Origin: DASWJQ01 sp964517315
Lineage (GTDB): Bacteria; Chloroflexota; Anaerolineae; Anaerolineales; E44-bin32
Length of the DNA: 45,537 nt
Direction: 5' to 3'
Assembly (NCBI GenBank): GCA_964517315.1
Contig: CAZFCJ010000016.1
Coordinates: forward strand, 1 to 45,537
Below are positions 7,885 to 16,648 of the stretch, piece by piece (position 1 is the first letter of the stretch; the number at the start of each line of letters is the position of its first letter). The notes under the pieces are model-generated. The model did no database searches. It was not told where the DNA came from and saw nothing but the letters and a program-made list of their open reading frames with translations. The translations under genes were made by a program, and so were the position numbers.

Positions 7885-8104
7885 ATCGGCGCTTTCTGAG
7901 GCTCCCTCAATCAAGTGGAATCGATCATCCTTCCGATCCCCACAAGATCCGACCGATCACGGGCCCACCGTCCCCCAAACGGCTTCTCCGGGCTACGGAG
8001 ATCGCGACCCGGGAGAATATTTCCGCGAGCCACCCTGGCCCGCCCACCGGAACATCGGCGGCCACGCAGAGCCGGGCAGCCAGTGAGCGGATCAGAGATT
8101 TAAT

Positions 8105-8845
8105 ATGAGCCGCATTACGATCGTCATCCCCACTTTCAACGAAGCGGAGAACCTGCCAACGTTGGCTGCCGAGTTGTGGGCCCTTCCGGTACCCGATCTC
8201 GGCGTGCTGGTGGTCGACGACGATTCACCGGACGGGACCGGTGAAGTCGCGGACGACCTCGCCGCCCGCCAGCCGGATCGGATGCGGGTCATCCATCGAG
8301 AGGGAAAGCTGGGCCTAGGGACCGCTTACCTGACCGGCTTCCGCTCCGCGTTAGAGGCCGGCGCGCAGGTTTTGGGCCAGATGGACGCCGACTTCTCCCA
8401 CCGACCCACTCATATCCCCACCTTCCTCGAAAGCCTGGAGCAGGCCGATATGGTCCTCGGATCCCGCTACGTCGAAGGAGGTCAGATCGACGAACGCTGG
8501 GAGCTACCGCGCTTGCTGCTCTCCTCCTTTGGGAACCTGTACGCCCGAACCATCCTCGGGCTTAGCGTCAGGGACGCGACCGGGGGCTACCGCATGTGGC
8601 GGCGCGAAACGCTCGAAAGCATGCCGCTGGAAAGGGTCCGCTCGAATGGCTACGTTTTCCAGGTCGAGATGGCCTATCTGGCCGAGCGGATGGGCCATCG
8701 AATCCATGAGGAGCCGATCTACTTCGAAGACCGGCGGATCGGTCAGTCGAAGATGTCCTTCCGCATCCAGGTCGAAGCGGCCTTTCGAGTTTGGCAGCTG
8801 CTTTTCAAGTATCGGGATCTCAGACCGGAAGCCCGGTCCGGCTAG
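8105..8845 (+). CDS. Polyprenol-phosphate mannose synthase-like GT2 glycosyltransferase
   Basis: A 246-residue family-2 glycosyltransferase close to dolichol/polyprenol-phosphate mannosyltransferases (DPM1-like), which transfer mannose from GDP-mannose to a lipid carrier at the inner membrane face. Visible motifs are the N-terminal VIPTFNEAENL nucleotide-binding strand, VVDDDSPDGTGE, QMDADFSHRP (DxD-type metal site) and the acceptor-loop region RDATGGYRMWRR. There is no membrane anchor, as in the soluble DPM1 class. The ribosome site before ATG 8105 is weak. It converges with rsmA 5 nt away. Mannosylated lipids or secreted proteins are the likely end use. Confidence 0.9.
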   Translation: MSRITIVIPTFNEAENLPTLAAELWALPVPDLGVLVVDDDSPDGTGEVADDLAARQPDRMRVIHREGKLGLGTAYLTGFRSALEAGAQVLGQMDADFSHRPTHIPTFLESLEQADMVLGSRYVEGGQIDERWELPRLLLSSFGNLYARTILGLSVRDATGGYRMWRRETLESMPLERVRSNGYVFQVEMAYLAERMGHRIHEEPIYFEDRRIGQSKMSFRIQVEAAFRVWQLLFKYRDLRPEARSG

Positions 8846-8850
8846 GGCCG

Positions 8851-9741
8851 TCAGCCGCTGTCTTGGTCGCCCTCACCGGTCCGCGTCCGATCCAAATAGG
8901 CTGACGTTAATTTGACCCAATCCTCCACCCGCAGGGACTGCGGTCTGCGTTTGGAGGAGATTCCCACGGACTCCATCAGCTGATCGACTTGTCCGCGGGT
9001 GAGCGAGGTCCCATGTCCCAGGGAATTCCGCAACTGCTTCCTGCGCTGTTGGAATCCGGCTCGGGCCAGCATGAACAGAGACTCCAGCTCGCCGTTCGGC
9101 AGGGGAAGGTCACGGCGCAGGTCGATCCGCAGCACCGCCGAATCCACGTCCGGAGCGGGGTAGAAATGGGTCCTCGAGATGTGATCTTGCACCGAGGGTT
9201 CGCCATAAATCTGAACGCTGAGCGCGAGCAGGCTCATCTCCCTGGGCTCAGCCACAATGCGCTCCGCGACCTCCCGCTGGATGGTAAGCACAACTCGGTC
9301 CGGCGAATTGGCCGCTTCCATGAGTTTGCGGATCACGGCCGAGGTGATGTTGTAGGGGATGTTGGCGACAACCTGGTAGTTGGCTCTGCCGACGAGATTT
9401 GCCAGCTCCAACGACAAAATGTCGCCTTCGACAATGCGGATGTTGGGGTATGGGGAGACCACCTCTCTGAGGGCGGGCATCAGCCTCTGGTCGAATTCGA
9501 CTGCGACCACCCGTTGAGCCCGCTGCGCCAGCAAGCGGGTCAGCGAACCCACGCCGGCCCCGATCTCCAGCACGGTCTCGTCGCCGTCCAATTCGGCGGC
9601 TTTCACGACCTTCTCGAGAGCACTTGCATCGAAGAGGAAATTCTGCCCAAGCCGTCGATCCGGTCGGATGTCGTGACGACTCAGCAACTCCTTCCAAGCC
9701 GCACGCCCGACGGGTCCGGACTTGGGCGGGCCCTCACTCAT
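8851..9741 (-). CDS. rsmA: 16S rRNA dimethyladenosine transferase RsmA (KsgA)
   Basis: A 296-residue SAM-dependent enzyme that dimethylates two adjacent adenosines near the 3' end of 16S rRNA during small-subunit maturation. Motifs: RRLGQNFLFD near residue 30, LEIGAGVGSLTRLLA (motif I), the acidic motif II after VAVEFD, and NIPYNITSAVIRKL (motif IV, NIPY for NLPY). The C-terminal helical domain is present. The start at 9741 is within an ATGA overlap with the upstream G5/3D protein; an in-frame ATG 12 nt earlier is possible. Confidence 0.96.
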   Translation of the reverse strand: MSEGPPKSGPVGRAAWKELLSRHDIRPDRRLGQNFLFDASALEKVVKAAELDGDETVLEIGAGVGSLTRLLAQRAQRVVAVEFDQRLMPALREVVSPYPNIRIVEGDILSLELANLVGRANYQVVANIPYNITSAVIRKLMEAANSPDRVVLTIQREVAERIVAEPREMSLLALSVQIYGEPSVQDHISRTHFYPAPDVDSAVLRIDLRRDLPLPNGELESLFMLARAGFQQRRKQLRNSLGHGTSLTRGQVDQLMESVGISSKRRPQSLRVEDWVKLTSAYLDRTRTGEGDQDSG

Positions 9742-11147
9742 GGGAAGATCCATACGATGTTTTGCGGGGCCGGCATCGGCGTCAGGAAGTAAACGGTGAC
9801 GTACTGGGCCCACGGCTCCCAGTTGTCATCCTCATACCCGAGGTCGATCCACCGCCCCCTGACACCGCCCCCGGTGTCCGCCGCCAGCGCGTGGCCGTAG
9901 CCGGGGACGTACATGCGTGTCCCAAAGGGGATCAGATTTCGATCGATGGCCACCAGTCCCTTTTCGAGCGTTCGACCGGAAGCCGTGATCCCGAAATTCG
10001 GAGCGTCCGACGGTACACCGGCCCGGGAGGGCGAATAAGAGGTGGCCCACATGGTCACGGCACGCCAGTATTCGATGGTTCCGTGAGGGGTGTTCATGGT
10101 GCGCACCACGATGTTCGTGCCATAGCCCAGCACGCGCGGCTCCGGTTCGCGCGCCAGCCACTCCCCCTCCACGGTACGCGCGGTTTCCTCCCCATCTTCG
10201 TAGCGAACCCGCACCTGGTTGGCGCGCACTCCGTATGCCCCGGTGTCGAGAACGCGCCTCTCATCAATCTCGACCTCCGGCAGCGGTTCATAGCGAGTCT
10301 CAAACGCCACTGGTTCAAGCTCGACCAGCACCTCCTCGCGCACGCGCTTGACCTCGATAGCACTGGAGGTGGGGATCGGCGCCTCCAACGCCGGCTCGGT
10401 CCGATCCAATCCGAGCAGCGCCACGCCGGCATCTGCAAGCGCCCCGACCACTGTGTCCGCCGCGGTCCACGTCCCCACGAGTGAGCCATCGACCTCAATG
10501 CTCACCGGACGGGCACGGTCCAGGCTGACCTCAGCGACCGTCGGCGCAGCATGGAGGGGCGCGGAAAACCGGTCCCCCTCGCGCAGGGCTATACCGCTGC
10601 GATCGAGCAGTTCAGCCCAAGTGGCCCCGTCACCTGTGATTTGCCTCGCACGGCCATCGACGGTGATCGACCTCCTCGCGTCCCGCATCACAGCGATGCG
10701 ACTGGGACGCCGCCCCCCGTCCACCGGCCACGCTTCGAGGGGCAGTCCGTCGACCAAGACGAGATCGCCAGGCAGCAGCCTCACCCCCGCCTCGGCCAAC
10801 ACGTTGGCCGGGTGGGTCTGCGCCGTTACCAGCTCCGATGGGTCGCCGTTGATCTCCACGGTGACCGGCCGACTCCGGATGACCGAAAGTCTTTCCCCGT
10901 CCTCAATCGCGTGGCCCAAGGATGGCAATACTTTGTCCCGCGGATCGAGGGCAAGTCCGGCGTCACGCAGGGCGCCAGCCGCCGTGTCGGCGAAGGTTCG
11001 CACCCGTAGTGTTTTGTCGTGAAGTGAGATTTCGACTTCGGAGGCCGCGGCGAAATAAGTGAGCATGAGGCCCAGCAACGCCATCATCGGCGCCAACGCC
11101 TCGCGCGCGGGTCGCGGCATCATGCGGAACGGACGGAGGAACGACAT
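9738..11147 (-). CDS. YabE-like secreted protein: DUF348 repeats, G5 domain and 3D domain
   Basis: A 469-residue exported protein. An N-terminal signal or anchor (residues 1-35) precedes three YabE/DUF348 (ubiquitin-like) modules in which phrases such as 'LRDAGLALDPRD', 'LAEAGVRLLPGD' and 'LADAGVALLGLD' recur. A G5 domain at about 290-360 follows, then a C-terminal 3D double-psi barrel with its Asp-rich core (ALAADTGGGVRGRWIDLGY). This architecture resembles Firmicute YabE and the Rpf/Sps cell-wall enzymes, with a lytic-transglycosylase-like barrel. Peptidoglycan remodelling is inferred. As in Bacillus, the gene is next to rsmA. The start at 11147 has no clear ribosome site and may be a few codons off. 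Confidence 0.88.
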   Translation of the reverse strand: MSFLRPFRMMPRPAREALAPMMALLGLMLTYFAAASEVEISLHDKTLRVRTFADTAAGALRDAGLALDPRDKVLPSLGHAIEDGERLSVIRSRPVTVEINGDPSELVTAQTHPANVLAEAGVRLLPGDLVLVDGLPLEAWPVDGGRRPSRIAVMRDARRSITVDGRARQITGDGATWAELLDRSGIALREGDRFSAPLHAAPTVAEVSLDRARPVSIEVDGSLVGTWTAADTVVGALADAGVALLGLDRTEPALEAPIPTSSAIEVKRVREEVLVELEPVAFETRYEPLPEVEIDERRVLDTGAYGVRANQVRVRYEDGEETARTVEGEWLAREPEPRVLGYGTNIVVRTMNTPHGTIEYWRAVTMWATSYSPSRAGVPSDAPNFGITASGRTLEKGLVAIDRNLIPFGTRMYVPGYGHALAADTGGGVRGRWIDLGYEDDNWEPWAQYVTVYFLTPMPAPQNIVWIFP

Positions 11148-11197
11148 CGGGCGGCAGTATACCAAAGCCTGGTCTGGTCGCCGGAGGGCGGCGTGAA

Positions 11198-11302
11198 GAA
11201 CCCGGATCGGCTGCCGGCGGCACCCGGAGGCACCTCTTACCGCTGCTTCCTCTCGGACCTGACGGGGTTCAGAGGGCTCCGCCGCGCCGGACCGATCCGG
11301 GC
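11198..11302 (-). ncRNA. ffs: Signal recognition particle RNA, small bacterial type
   Basis: A 4.5S-type SRP RNA of about 105 nt. The conserved Ffh-binding hairpin is visible as GTCAGGTCCGAGAGGAAGC followed by AGCGGTAAGAGG, matching the family core GUCAGGUCCGGAAGGAAGCAGC with a G-A change in the tetraloop. The ends pair as a long helix: CCCGGATCGG near 11292-11301 with CCGATCCGGG at 11201-11210. It works with Ffh and FtsY to target nascent membrane and secreted proteins. It is preceded by a consensus promoter and followed 50 nt later by the G5/3D gene, which may be read from the same promoter. Confidence 0.93.
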
Positions 11303-11310
11303 GTGGTCTG

Positions 11311-11339
11311 AGCATAACGCGTCCGAATCACACTGTCAA
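11311..11339 (-). promoter_or_regulatory. Consensus promoter for SRP RNA
   Basis: Minus strand: TTGACA (11334-11339), 17-nt spacer, TATGCT (11311-11316). It ends 8 nt before the predicted RNA 5' end at 11302, so the start site and RNA boundary agree. Confidence 0.8.
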
Positions 11340-11346
11340 TGTACAT

Positions 11347-11379
11347 AAAAGAAAAGAAGCACCGACATGTCGGTGCTTC
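11347..11379 (-). terminator. Rho-independent terminator after tRNA-Ser
   Basis: GAAGCACCGAC (11356-11366) pairs perfectly with GTCGGTGCTTC (11369-11379). On the minus strand the hairpin is followed by a run of T broken by one C (11347-11355). It ends the tRNA-Ser transcript 4 nt after the tRNA and insulates it from the SRP RNA promoter. Confidence 0.88.
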
Positions 11380-11383
11380 GAGG

Positions 11384-11470
11384 CGGAGAGGGTGGGATTC
11401 GAACCCACGGAGCCTTGCGGCTCACGCGCTCTCCAGGCGCGCGCGTTAAACCAGACTTCGCTACCTCTCC
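11384..11470 (-). tRNA. tRNA-Ser (anticodon GGA)
   Basis: An 87-nt class II tRNA. The acceptor stem is GGAGAGG with CCTCTCC, discriminator G as expected for serine. The anticodon loop CTGGAGA gives GGA on a GCGCGC/GCGCGT stem. The variable arm is long (TGAGCCGCAAGGCTC), and the T arm has GTGGGTTCGAATCCCAC. CCA is not encoded. It reads UCC and UCU codons. Confidence 0.97.
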
Positions 11471-11507
11471 GCGAATGCGCCGCGGGCCGAGCCCGCACGG
11501 CGTGCGG

Positions 11508-11513
11508 ATTATA
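11508..11513 (-). promoter_or_regulatory. -10 box for tRNA-Ser
   Basis: A perfect TATAAT on the minus strand, about 38 nt upstream of the tRNA 5' end. The region 17 nt further upstream has no good -35. It lies just outside the 3' end of the GH1 gene. Confidence 0.45.
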
Positions 11514-11539
11514 TCATGCCCCTCGTCTTCGATCCCGGG

Positions 11540-12910
11540 TCAACTTCTCTGGGCCGGGGTCCCGAGGTGGCCGGGGGGATCCTCGGGAAAAATCTCCGCC
11601 TGCACCTGCGGCGCGTATTTCGCAACCATCTCGGACGACAACGAGTTCGTCCTACAAATTTCCGCGTAGAAATCCGCGCTCGGTCGCTTTTCTCTCTCCT
11701 GAGTTTCGGGATCCAACGACCAGAGCCCGAACCGCTGGGTCCAGCCCCGGTCCCACTCAAAATTGTCCACCAACGTCCAGTGGAAATAACCCTTGACCTG
11801 CCAGTTGCGGTTCACCGCGGCCCACAACTGACGGAGGTGCAGGGCGATGTATCGGCGCCGCAGATCGTCTTGTGGGTCTTCAACGCCGTTCTCGGTGACG
11901 TATATGGGGAGACCGAATCGCCGGGCCCAGCGCAGCGCGCGCCAGAATCCCTCTGGCTTGTTGGCGATAAAACCGGTTGGACTGAGATCGGAGTCCTCCG
12001 CGTAAAAGCCCCGGCCCATCAGCTCCGTAACGTGGCTCGGGCTGAACGCGACCTTCTCGCGTGTGTAATAGTTCAGTCCGAAGAAATCCTGTGTCCCCTT
12101 GGCCTCCGGAACCGGAATGCGCTTCCAAGGGAACCGTAGGACCCCCTCATCCAGTGCACGCGGGATGACCTGATTGAAGAGGCCGCTGCGCAGATTCGTC
12201 ACCCACCGGTCGAGCGGATTGCGCGGGCTGGCGGGGACCATGTCGCGATAATGGTGAGCCAGGCCCACCTGAGCGTTCGGCTGCAAGCGGTGGATCACCT
12301 GGTATGCGGCGGCGTGGGCGCGAGTCATGTTCGCCATGACCTGCAATCCCTGGCTGATACTCTCAACGCCGGGTGGGATCATCCCGGCCACGTGGGAACT
12401 GTAAGCGTAGACGTTAGGCTCGTTGATCGTCACCCACATCGCCGCCTGATCCCCGAGCGCCTCGACCGTCTTGCGAACGTAGCGCGCAAAGGCAGCGACG
12501 ACCGAGGGTTCGCGCCATCCACCCCTGTCCGCCAGCCACCGAGGGTTCGTGAAATGATGCAGGGTGACCAACGGCCTGAGCCCCCTCTCTCGCGCTCCCT
12601 GCAGCATCTCCCTGTAGCCCGCCAGGGCGCTTTCATCCCATACGCCCGGTTTCGGCTCGATCCGGCTCCACTCCAGGGAAAGACGATGGGCGTTCTGGTG
12701 GGCCTCGGCAGCCCGGTCCAGGTCCTCGCGCCAGCGCCCCTCCCACCAGTCGCAGGCTCTCCCGGACCGGCCTCCATCCAGAATACTCCCCTCGCGGGTC
12801 TCCCACGCCCACCAATCATTGTCCGTATTGTTTCCTTCGACTTGATGGGACGAGGTCGCAGTGCCCCAGACGAACTGGGTGGGGAAACTGTGCTGGGCTT
12901 GGACCCTCAC
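11540..12910 (-). CDS. GH1 family beta-glycosidase
   Basis: A 456-residue cytoplasmic retaining glycosidase, with no signal peptide. The N-terminal GH1 signature FVWGTATSSHQVEG is at residues 13-26. The acid/base Glu164 lies in TINEPN, and the nucleophile Glu340 in YVTENG. The aglycone region WTLVDNFEW near the end is also typical. Such enzymes release glucose, galactose or fucose from beta-linked oligosaccharides; specificity is not readable. The start is GTG at 12910 inside a GTGA overlap with the upstream GNAT gene, so coupled translation is likely. Confidence 0.93.
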   Translation of the reverse strand: MRVQAQHSFPTQFVWGTATSSHQVEGNNTDNDWWAWETREGSILDGGRSGRACDWWEGRWREDLDRAAEAHQNAHRLSLEWSRIEPKPGVWDESALAGYREMLQGARERGLRPLVTLHHFTNPRWLADRGGWREPSVVAAFARYVRKTVEALGDQAAMWVTINEPNVYAYSSHVAGMIPPGVESISQGLQVMANMTRAHAAAYQVIHRLQPNAQVGLAHHYRDMVPASPRNPLDRWVTNLRSGLFNQVIPRALDEGVLRFPWKRIPVPEAKGTQDFFGLNYYTREKVAFSPSHVTELMGRGFYAEDSDLSPTGFIANKPEGFWRALRWARRFGLPIYVTENGVEDPQDDLRRRYIALHLRQLWAAVNRNWQVKGYFHWTLVDNFEWDRGWTQRFGLWSLDPETQEREKRPSADFYAEICRTNSLSSEMVAKYAPQVQAEIFPEDPPGHLGTPAQRS

Positions 12911-13659
12911 CGGATCCGATCCTCGCGCTCCGCCTGGGAGAGCAGAACGCCTTCCGCCAGCGCCAATCTGTGGCCCGTGGGGCGAAACCCGAGCCGGAAG
13001 GCCTCCGTCTTGACCGAAATGCGCTCCGTCTCTACCCGGTAGAGCGCCACCCGACGTTCGCCAAGCAAGCGCCCCACGAGGGCCGACAGAACCGACTTCG
13101 TCAACCCCCTGCCGCGGGCCGCGTCGCTGGCGTCGAGATAGACCTCGGCGAACCGGTCGCCCATCCAGTTCACCCCCGCCGCCGCGTGAAGTCCGCGCGC
13201 GGTGCGGATTTCGTATCGGACCGTGCCATCCGGCGATTCGGCTTCCACCACCAGGACATTGAGGACCGGTTCATACGCGCTCGGCTCAAGACGAAGAAGC
13301 TCGGCCACTTGGACGTGCCGCAGATCGACCTGACCGTCGAGCCACTTCAGTTGCTCAGCGGGCAAATTGATCAGGAACACCTGACCGGGGTCGAACGCGT
13401 CCTGCAGCAGCCGCAGCAGGATTTCGCGGCGGGCAACAAACGGCACTGCCAGCGGACGAAAGAGGTCCAGCCCGGTCTTGGCCAACGCCAGGAAACCGCG
13501 CGGTTCCCCCTGCGCCGACTCGTAGCCCAAGAGGCGCACCCGATCCTCGGGGTGCTGCAGGGCGTAATAGGCCGCCAAGGCGTCCTTGGCCGACTGGGGG
13601 TCGATCAAGCTCGCCAGCCTGCGGCGGTTTGATGGTGGGATCGTAGCAATTCCAGCCAT
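12907..13659 (-). CDS. GNAT-like acetyltransferase
   Basis: A 250-residue protein with a C-terminal GNAT-type fold. A beta strand ending FAEVYLDASDAARGRGLTKS resembles the acetyl-CoA-binding segment (RGRGLT in place of RxxGxG/A), followed by a helix and a strand pattern ending with FRLGFRPTG. The N-terminal about 100 residues are less clear and may be a second, degenerate GNAT half. The acceptor is unknown. The start at 13659 (MAGIATIPPS) is chosen because the frame upstream overlaps the LysM gene antisense-free but in a non-conserved reading. The stop overlaps the GH1 start by 4 nt. Confidence 0.7.
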   Translation of the reverse strand: MAGIATIPPSNRRRLASLIDPQSAKDALAAYYALQHPEDRVRLLGYESAQGEPRGFLALAKTGLDLFRPLAVPFVARREILLRLLQDAFDPGQVFLINLPAEQLKWLDGQVDLRHVQVAELLRLEPSAYEPVLNVLVVEAESPDGTVRYEIRTARGLHAAAGVNWMGDRFAEVYLDASDAARGRGLTKSVLSALVGRLLGERRVALYRVETERISVKTEAFRLGFRPTGHRLALAEGVLLSQAEREDRIR

Positions 13660-13690
13660 ACTCACTTCAGCGATTTTAACAATTCTGCCG

Positions 13691-14668
13691 TCAGTCACCG
13701 GCAATCGGGGCGGCTTCGACGAGCAGGAAGACGTCTTCGATCGGCGCCCCCAGCGTGTGCACCATAACTTCGAAGCGGAATGGCTCCGAGGGCTCGACTT
13801 CCTCGGGCTCCCACTTTGTGAACCCGACGATGCGCCCTTCGTCGTCCAGCCCGGCCGCCAGCACCGACACGCGGACCTGATCGGGGAGCTCATCGCCTTC
13901 AAGCTCGACTCGCCCCTCCACCCGCCAGCGCCGGCCGCTGTCAAGGGGTTGGCGCGACAAATCGCTCAATTTCACCCCGAGATATCTGTTCTCCGCTGCC
14001 CCCGATTCGACCGCGCTGAGAAGCTCGACCACAACCCCAGCTGGATCGGGAACCGAGCGCTCAAACGAGGTCATCAACGGCATCTTCCCGCCCTCCGGCA
14101 GCCGATTGAGCGGCGCGTACGCCAGCCGGCTGCCCAGAGAAGCCCCGTCTTCGCCGACCAGCGTCACCCGAGCCGTAAGGCCCTCAACCGGCCCGCTGCG
14201 GTCGTTGACAAAGGTCACGATGCAACGGAGCCATCCGCTCGGCACCCGCCGACAGACCGTCCCCGAATGGGGTACCGGCAGAGGGGTCGACGTCGGCAGA
14301 AGGACCTGGGAAATTTCGCCTTCCGGTCCGGGGATGCTCAGTTCCTGACCGATGGAGAGAAAATGCGGGTCAACGCCCGGGTTGGCGGCCAGGAGCTGGT
14401 CCAACGAGAGACCATACTCGAGGGCGATATCCAACAGCGTCTCCCCTTCCTCCACACGATGGACGAACGGAGTCGGGCTCGGCAGAAGGTCGTCAGGCGT
14501 GCCTGATTGGCGCAGAGAGACAGAGGTAGCAGTCGGGGTTCGCGTGGGAGTCGAATACGGCTTTAAGCTCGGCGTGGGTCTCTCGGTAGCGGGGGTGGGC
14601 ACTGTCGAGCATGCGGTCAATAGAAAGGTGAGAAACGCCAGAGAAGCGAAGGTTCTGCGCAGGGCCAC
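13691..14668 (-). CDS. LysM-domain lipoprotein
   Basis: A 325-residue exported lipoprotein. The signal peptide ends in a lipobox (LLTAC, Cys20). A Thr/Pro-rich linker follows at about 24-65. One LysM domain at about 70-113 (HRVEEGETLLDIALEYG to LSIGQELSIPG) would bind peptidoglycan or chitin-like glycans. The C-terminal about 190 residues look like beta-sandwich modules (a FxxYxx-type 'SGWLRCIVTFVNDRSGPVEG' segment) of unknown role. GTG start at 14668. It probably heads the LysM-GNAT-GH1 transcript, since the GNAT start is 31 nt downstream. Confidence 0.87.
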   Translation of the reverse strand: MALRRTFASLAFLTFLLTACSTVPTPATERPTPSLKPYSTPTRTPTATSVSLRQSGTPDDLLPSPTPFVHRVEEGETLLDIALEYGLSLDQLLAANPGVDPHFLSIGQELSIPGPEGEISQVLLPTSTPLPVPHSGTVCRRVPSGWLRCIVTFVNDRSGPVEGLTARVTLVGEDGASLGSRLAYAPLNRLPEGGKMPLMTSFERSVPDPAGVVVELLSAVESGAAENRYLGVKLSDLSRQPLDSGRRWRVEGRVELEGDELPDQVRVSVLAAGLDDEGRIVGFTKWEPEEVEPSEPFRFEVMVHTLGAPIEDVFLLVEAAPIAGD

Positions 14669-14698
14669 AGCGGGGGATTATACCAAGGTGGGATAGCG

Positions 14699-14727
14699 TT
14701 GTGCCCCTTGAGCGGCTATGCTAAAGT
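14699..14727 (+). promoter_or_regulatory. Promoter for TPR protein gene
   Basis: TTGTGC (14699-14704), 17-nt spacer and TAAAGT (14722-14727), with TGC just before the -10. It lies about 28 nt upstream of the TTG start at 14755. Confidence 0.65.
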
Positions 14728-14754
14728 CGCCATAGGGTAATAGAGGGCAATGAT

Positions 14755-16608
14755 TTGAACAGCTCCAGTCACAGTACGCTCACCGAAGCCATCGCGGCGG
14801 CGCGGGCGGGAGACCGCTCCCGCGCCCGAGAACTCCTTTCTCGCATCATCCGGTCGGACTCGGCCAACGCGGAGGCTTGGCTGTGGATGAGCTCCGTGGT
14901 CGACACCGGACGAGAGCGAATCTACTGCCTGGAGTCGGCCCTTAACCTCGACCCCACCAACCGCGCCGTCCGCCGGGGCCTGGAGATTCTGGGTGCCCGT
15001 AAGCCCGAGGAGCAGCCGCGCAGGAAAAGCGAGGTCCCACGGCGCAAGGTGGTGGCCCGGCCGTCGGCCTCACCGCGGCGCACGCGCCTCACCTGGGGCA
15101 TGATTGGAGCCATTTTCCTCGGGTTGGTGTTCTTTGCCATGATCGGCGGCGTCGTCCTGGCCTTTCGGGGAGCGGGGTCGGGCGCCGTCGTGGCGCCCAC
15201 TCTGCCTCCGGCGACGGATACGCCGACTCCTACCCCCGTCATCCCGACCTCTACCTCGACGCCGATCCCCGTGGAAACCCTGGCCCATCGCACGCCAATT
15301 CCACCCGAACTGGCGCAGACCCCGATCGTGTTTTTCGTTCCCGCCACGCCTACGCCGACCCCGCTGATCGGCATGACCCCCCACCCCAGTTATGAGGCCT
15401 ACAGAGCGGGAATCACCGCCTTGTATCGGGGGGATTACGAGGCCGTTGAGAGCTTCATGAGCCAGGTGATCGAGCTGGACCGCACCCTGGCCGACGCCCA
15501 CTACTTCCTCGGCGAGGCGCTGCGATTGCGTGAGGATTACGTGCAGGCAATCCAGGCCTATGATCGGGCCGTGGTCATGGATTCGGAGTACGCGCCCGCG
15601 TATCTGGGACGTGCCCTGGCCCAGCTGGAACTCACCCGCAGGGAAGGTGGCGAACTGTCGGGAGCTGACATACCGGGGGACTTCGATCGAGCGCTGGAAC
15701 GTGACCCGCGCTACGTGCAGGCCTACCTGGCCAAGGCGGAGCTCTTGGGCTCATTGCGGCTCTGGGGGACGATGGAAGATACGCTCCAAGCAGCGCTCGA
15801 ACAGGGAATTCGAGAACCGGCCGTATACATCAAGCTCAGCGTGGCGCAGTACCATCGGGGTAACTTTGAAGCAGCGCTGGAGAACGCCACCACCGGCAGC
15901 GCCGCCGACCCGACCGACCTGGACGGCTATTTGGCGCTCGGGCGCGCGCGCACGGCCCTTGACGAGTTCGACCAGGCGCTCTGGCCACTGCAAACTTACG
16001 TGGCCTATCGACCGAACGACCCGCGCGGCTGGGGGCACCTGGCAAGGACGTATTATGAACAGGGCGACCTCGACACGGCCCTCGATTCAGCCAACCGGGC
16101 GCTGGAGCTCAACGACCGGTACTCTCCGGCGTACGCGACCCGGGCACTGGTCAACCTTCAGCTTGACAATCTTGATGACGCACTGAACGACGTGCAGCGA
16201 GCCCGCCAGTTCGGCGCCGAGAACTATCAGCTCTTCTATACGTTCGCCGAGATCCATTACGCGCGCGCAGAATACGTGGACGCGGTACGGATGGTGAACG
16301 AAGCGATTGCGACCGCCGAAACTCCGGCCCGTAAGGCGGACAGTTACGCGCTGCGCGCACTCATCTATGAGGCGACCAATCCCCCCCTGCTGGATGAGGC
16401 CCGGCTCAACTGGCAATGGGTCCTGGACACGGAGGGCGCCCGCGAATCGACCGTGCTCCTGGCCCAGACCCACCTCGCCGCCCTGTCCGGCGAAGGGCCG
16501 ACGCTCACCCCCGCCGTGTTCCCCACCGGGACCCCCAATCCGGAGACCACCGCCGAGGCAACGGCCGCGACAGGACCGACCGCCACGCCCACCCCGACAG
16601 AACCTTAG
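14755..16608 (+). CDS. Membrane-anchored TPR-repeat protein
   Basis: A 617-residue protein. An N-terminal pair of TPR-like helices (about 5-80: 'ARAGDRSRARELLSRII', 'NAEAWLWMSSVVD') is followed by a basic stretch, one membrane segment (about 117-142) and a Thr/Pro-rich linker (about 150-205). At least eight TPR-type units then run to about residue 580 ('ADAHYFLGEALRLREDYVQA', 'PAYLGRALAQLE', 'DGYLALGRARTALDEFDQA'), ending in another PT-rich tail. The first part would be cytoplasmic and the main TPR array outside; a scaffold role is inferred. The start is TTG, preceded by GAGGG at suitable spacing. The histidine kinase gene follows after 40 nt. Confidence 0.85.
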   Translation: MNSSSHSTLTEAIAAARAGDRSRARELLSRIIRSDSANAEAWLWMSSVVDTGRERIYCLESALNLDPTNRAVRRGLEILGARKPEEQPRRKSEVPRRKVVARPSASPRRTRLTWGMIGAIFLGLVFFAMIGGVVLAFRGAGSGAVVAPTLPPATDTPTPTPVIPTSTSTPIPVETLAHRTPIPPELAQTPIVFFVPATPTPTPLIGMTPHPSYEAYRAGITALYRGDYEAVESFMSQVIELDRTLADAHYFLGEALRLREDYVQAIQAYDRAVVMDSEYAPAYLGRALAQLELTRREGGELSGADIPGDFDRALERDPRYVQAYLAKAELLGSLRLWGTMEDTLQAALEQGIREPAVYIKLSVAQYHRGNFEAALENATTGSAADPTDLDGYLALGRARTALDEFDQALWPLQTYVAYRPNDPRGWGHLARTYYEQGDLDTALDSANRALELNDRYSPAYATRALVNLQLDNLDDALNDVQRARQFGAENYQLFYTFAEIHYARAEYVDAVRMVNEAIATAETPARKADSYALRALIYEATNPPLLDEARLNWQWVLDTEGARESTVLLAQTHLAALSGEGPTLTPAVFPTGTPNPETTAEATAATGPTATPTPTEP

Positions 16609-16636
16609 GGCCAACGGTACGCACAGCTCGGAACGG

Positions 16637-16642
16637 TAGAAT
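16637..16642 (+). promoter_or_regulatory. -10 box that would give a leaderless histidine kinase mRNA
   Basis: TAGAAT ends 6 nt before the ATG at 16649, so a start site 7 nt downstream would fall on the A of ATG. There is no Shine-Dalgarno sequence in front of this ATG. The -35 region is weak. Confidence 0.4.
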
Positions 16643-16648
16643 AACCTT

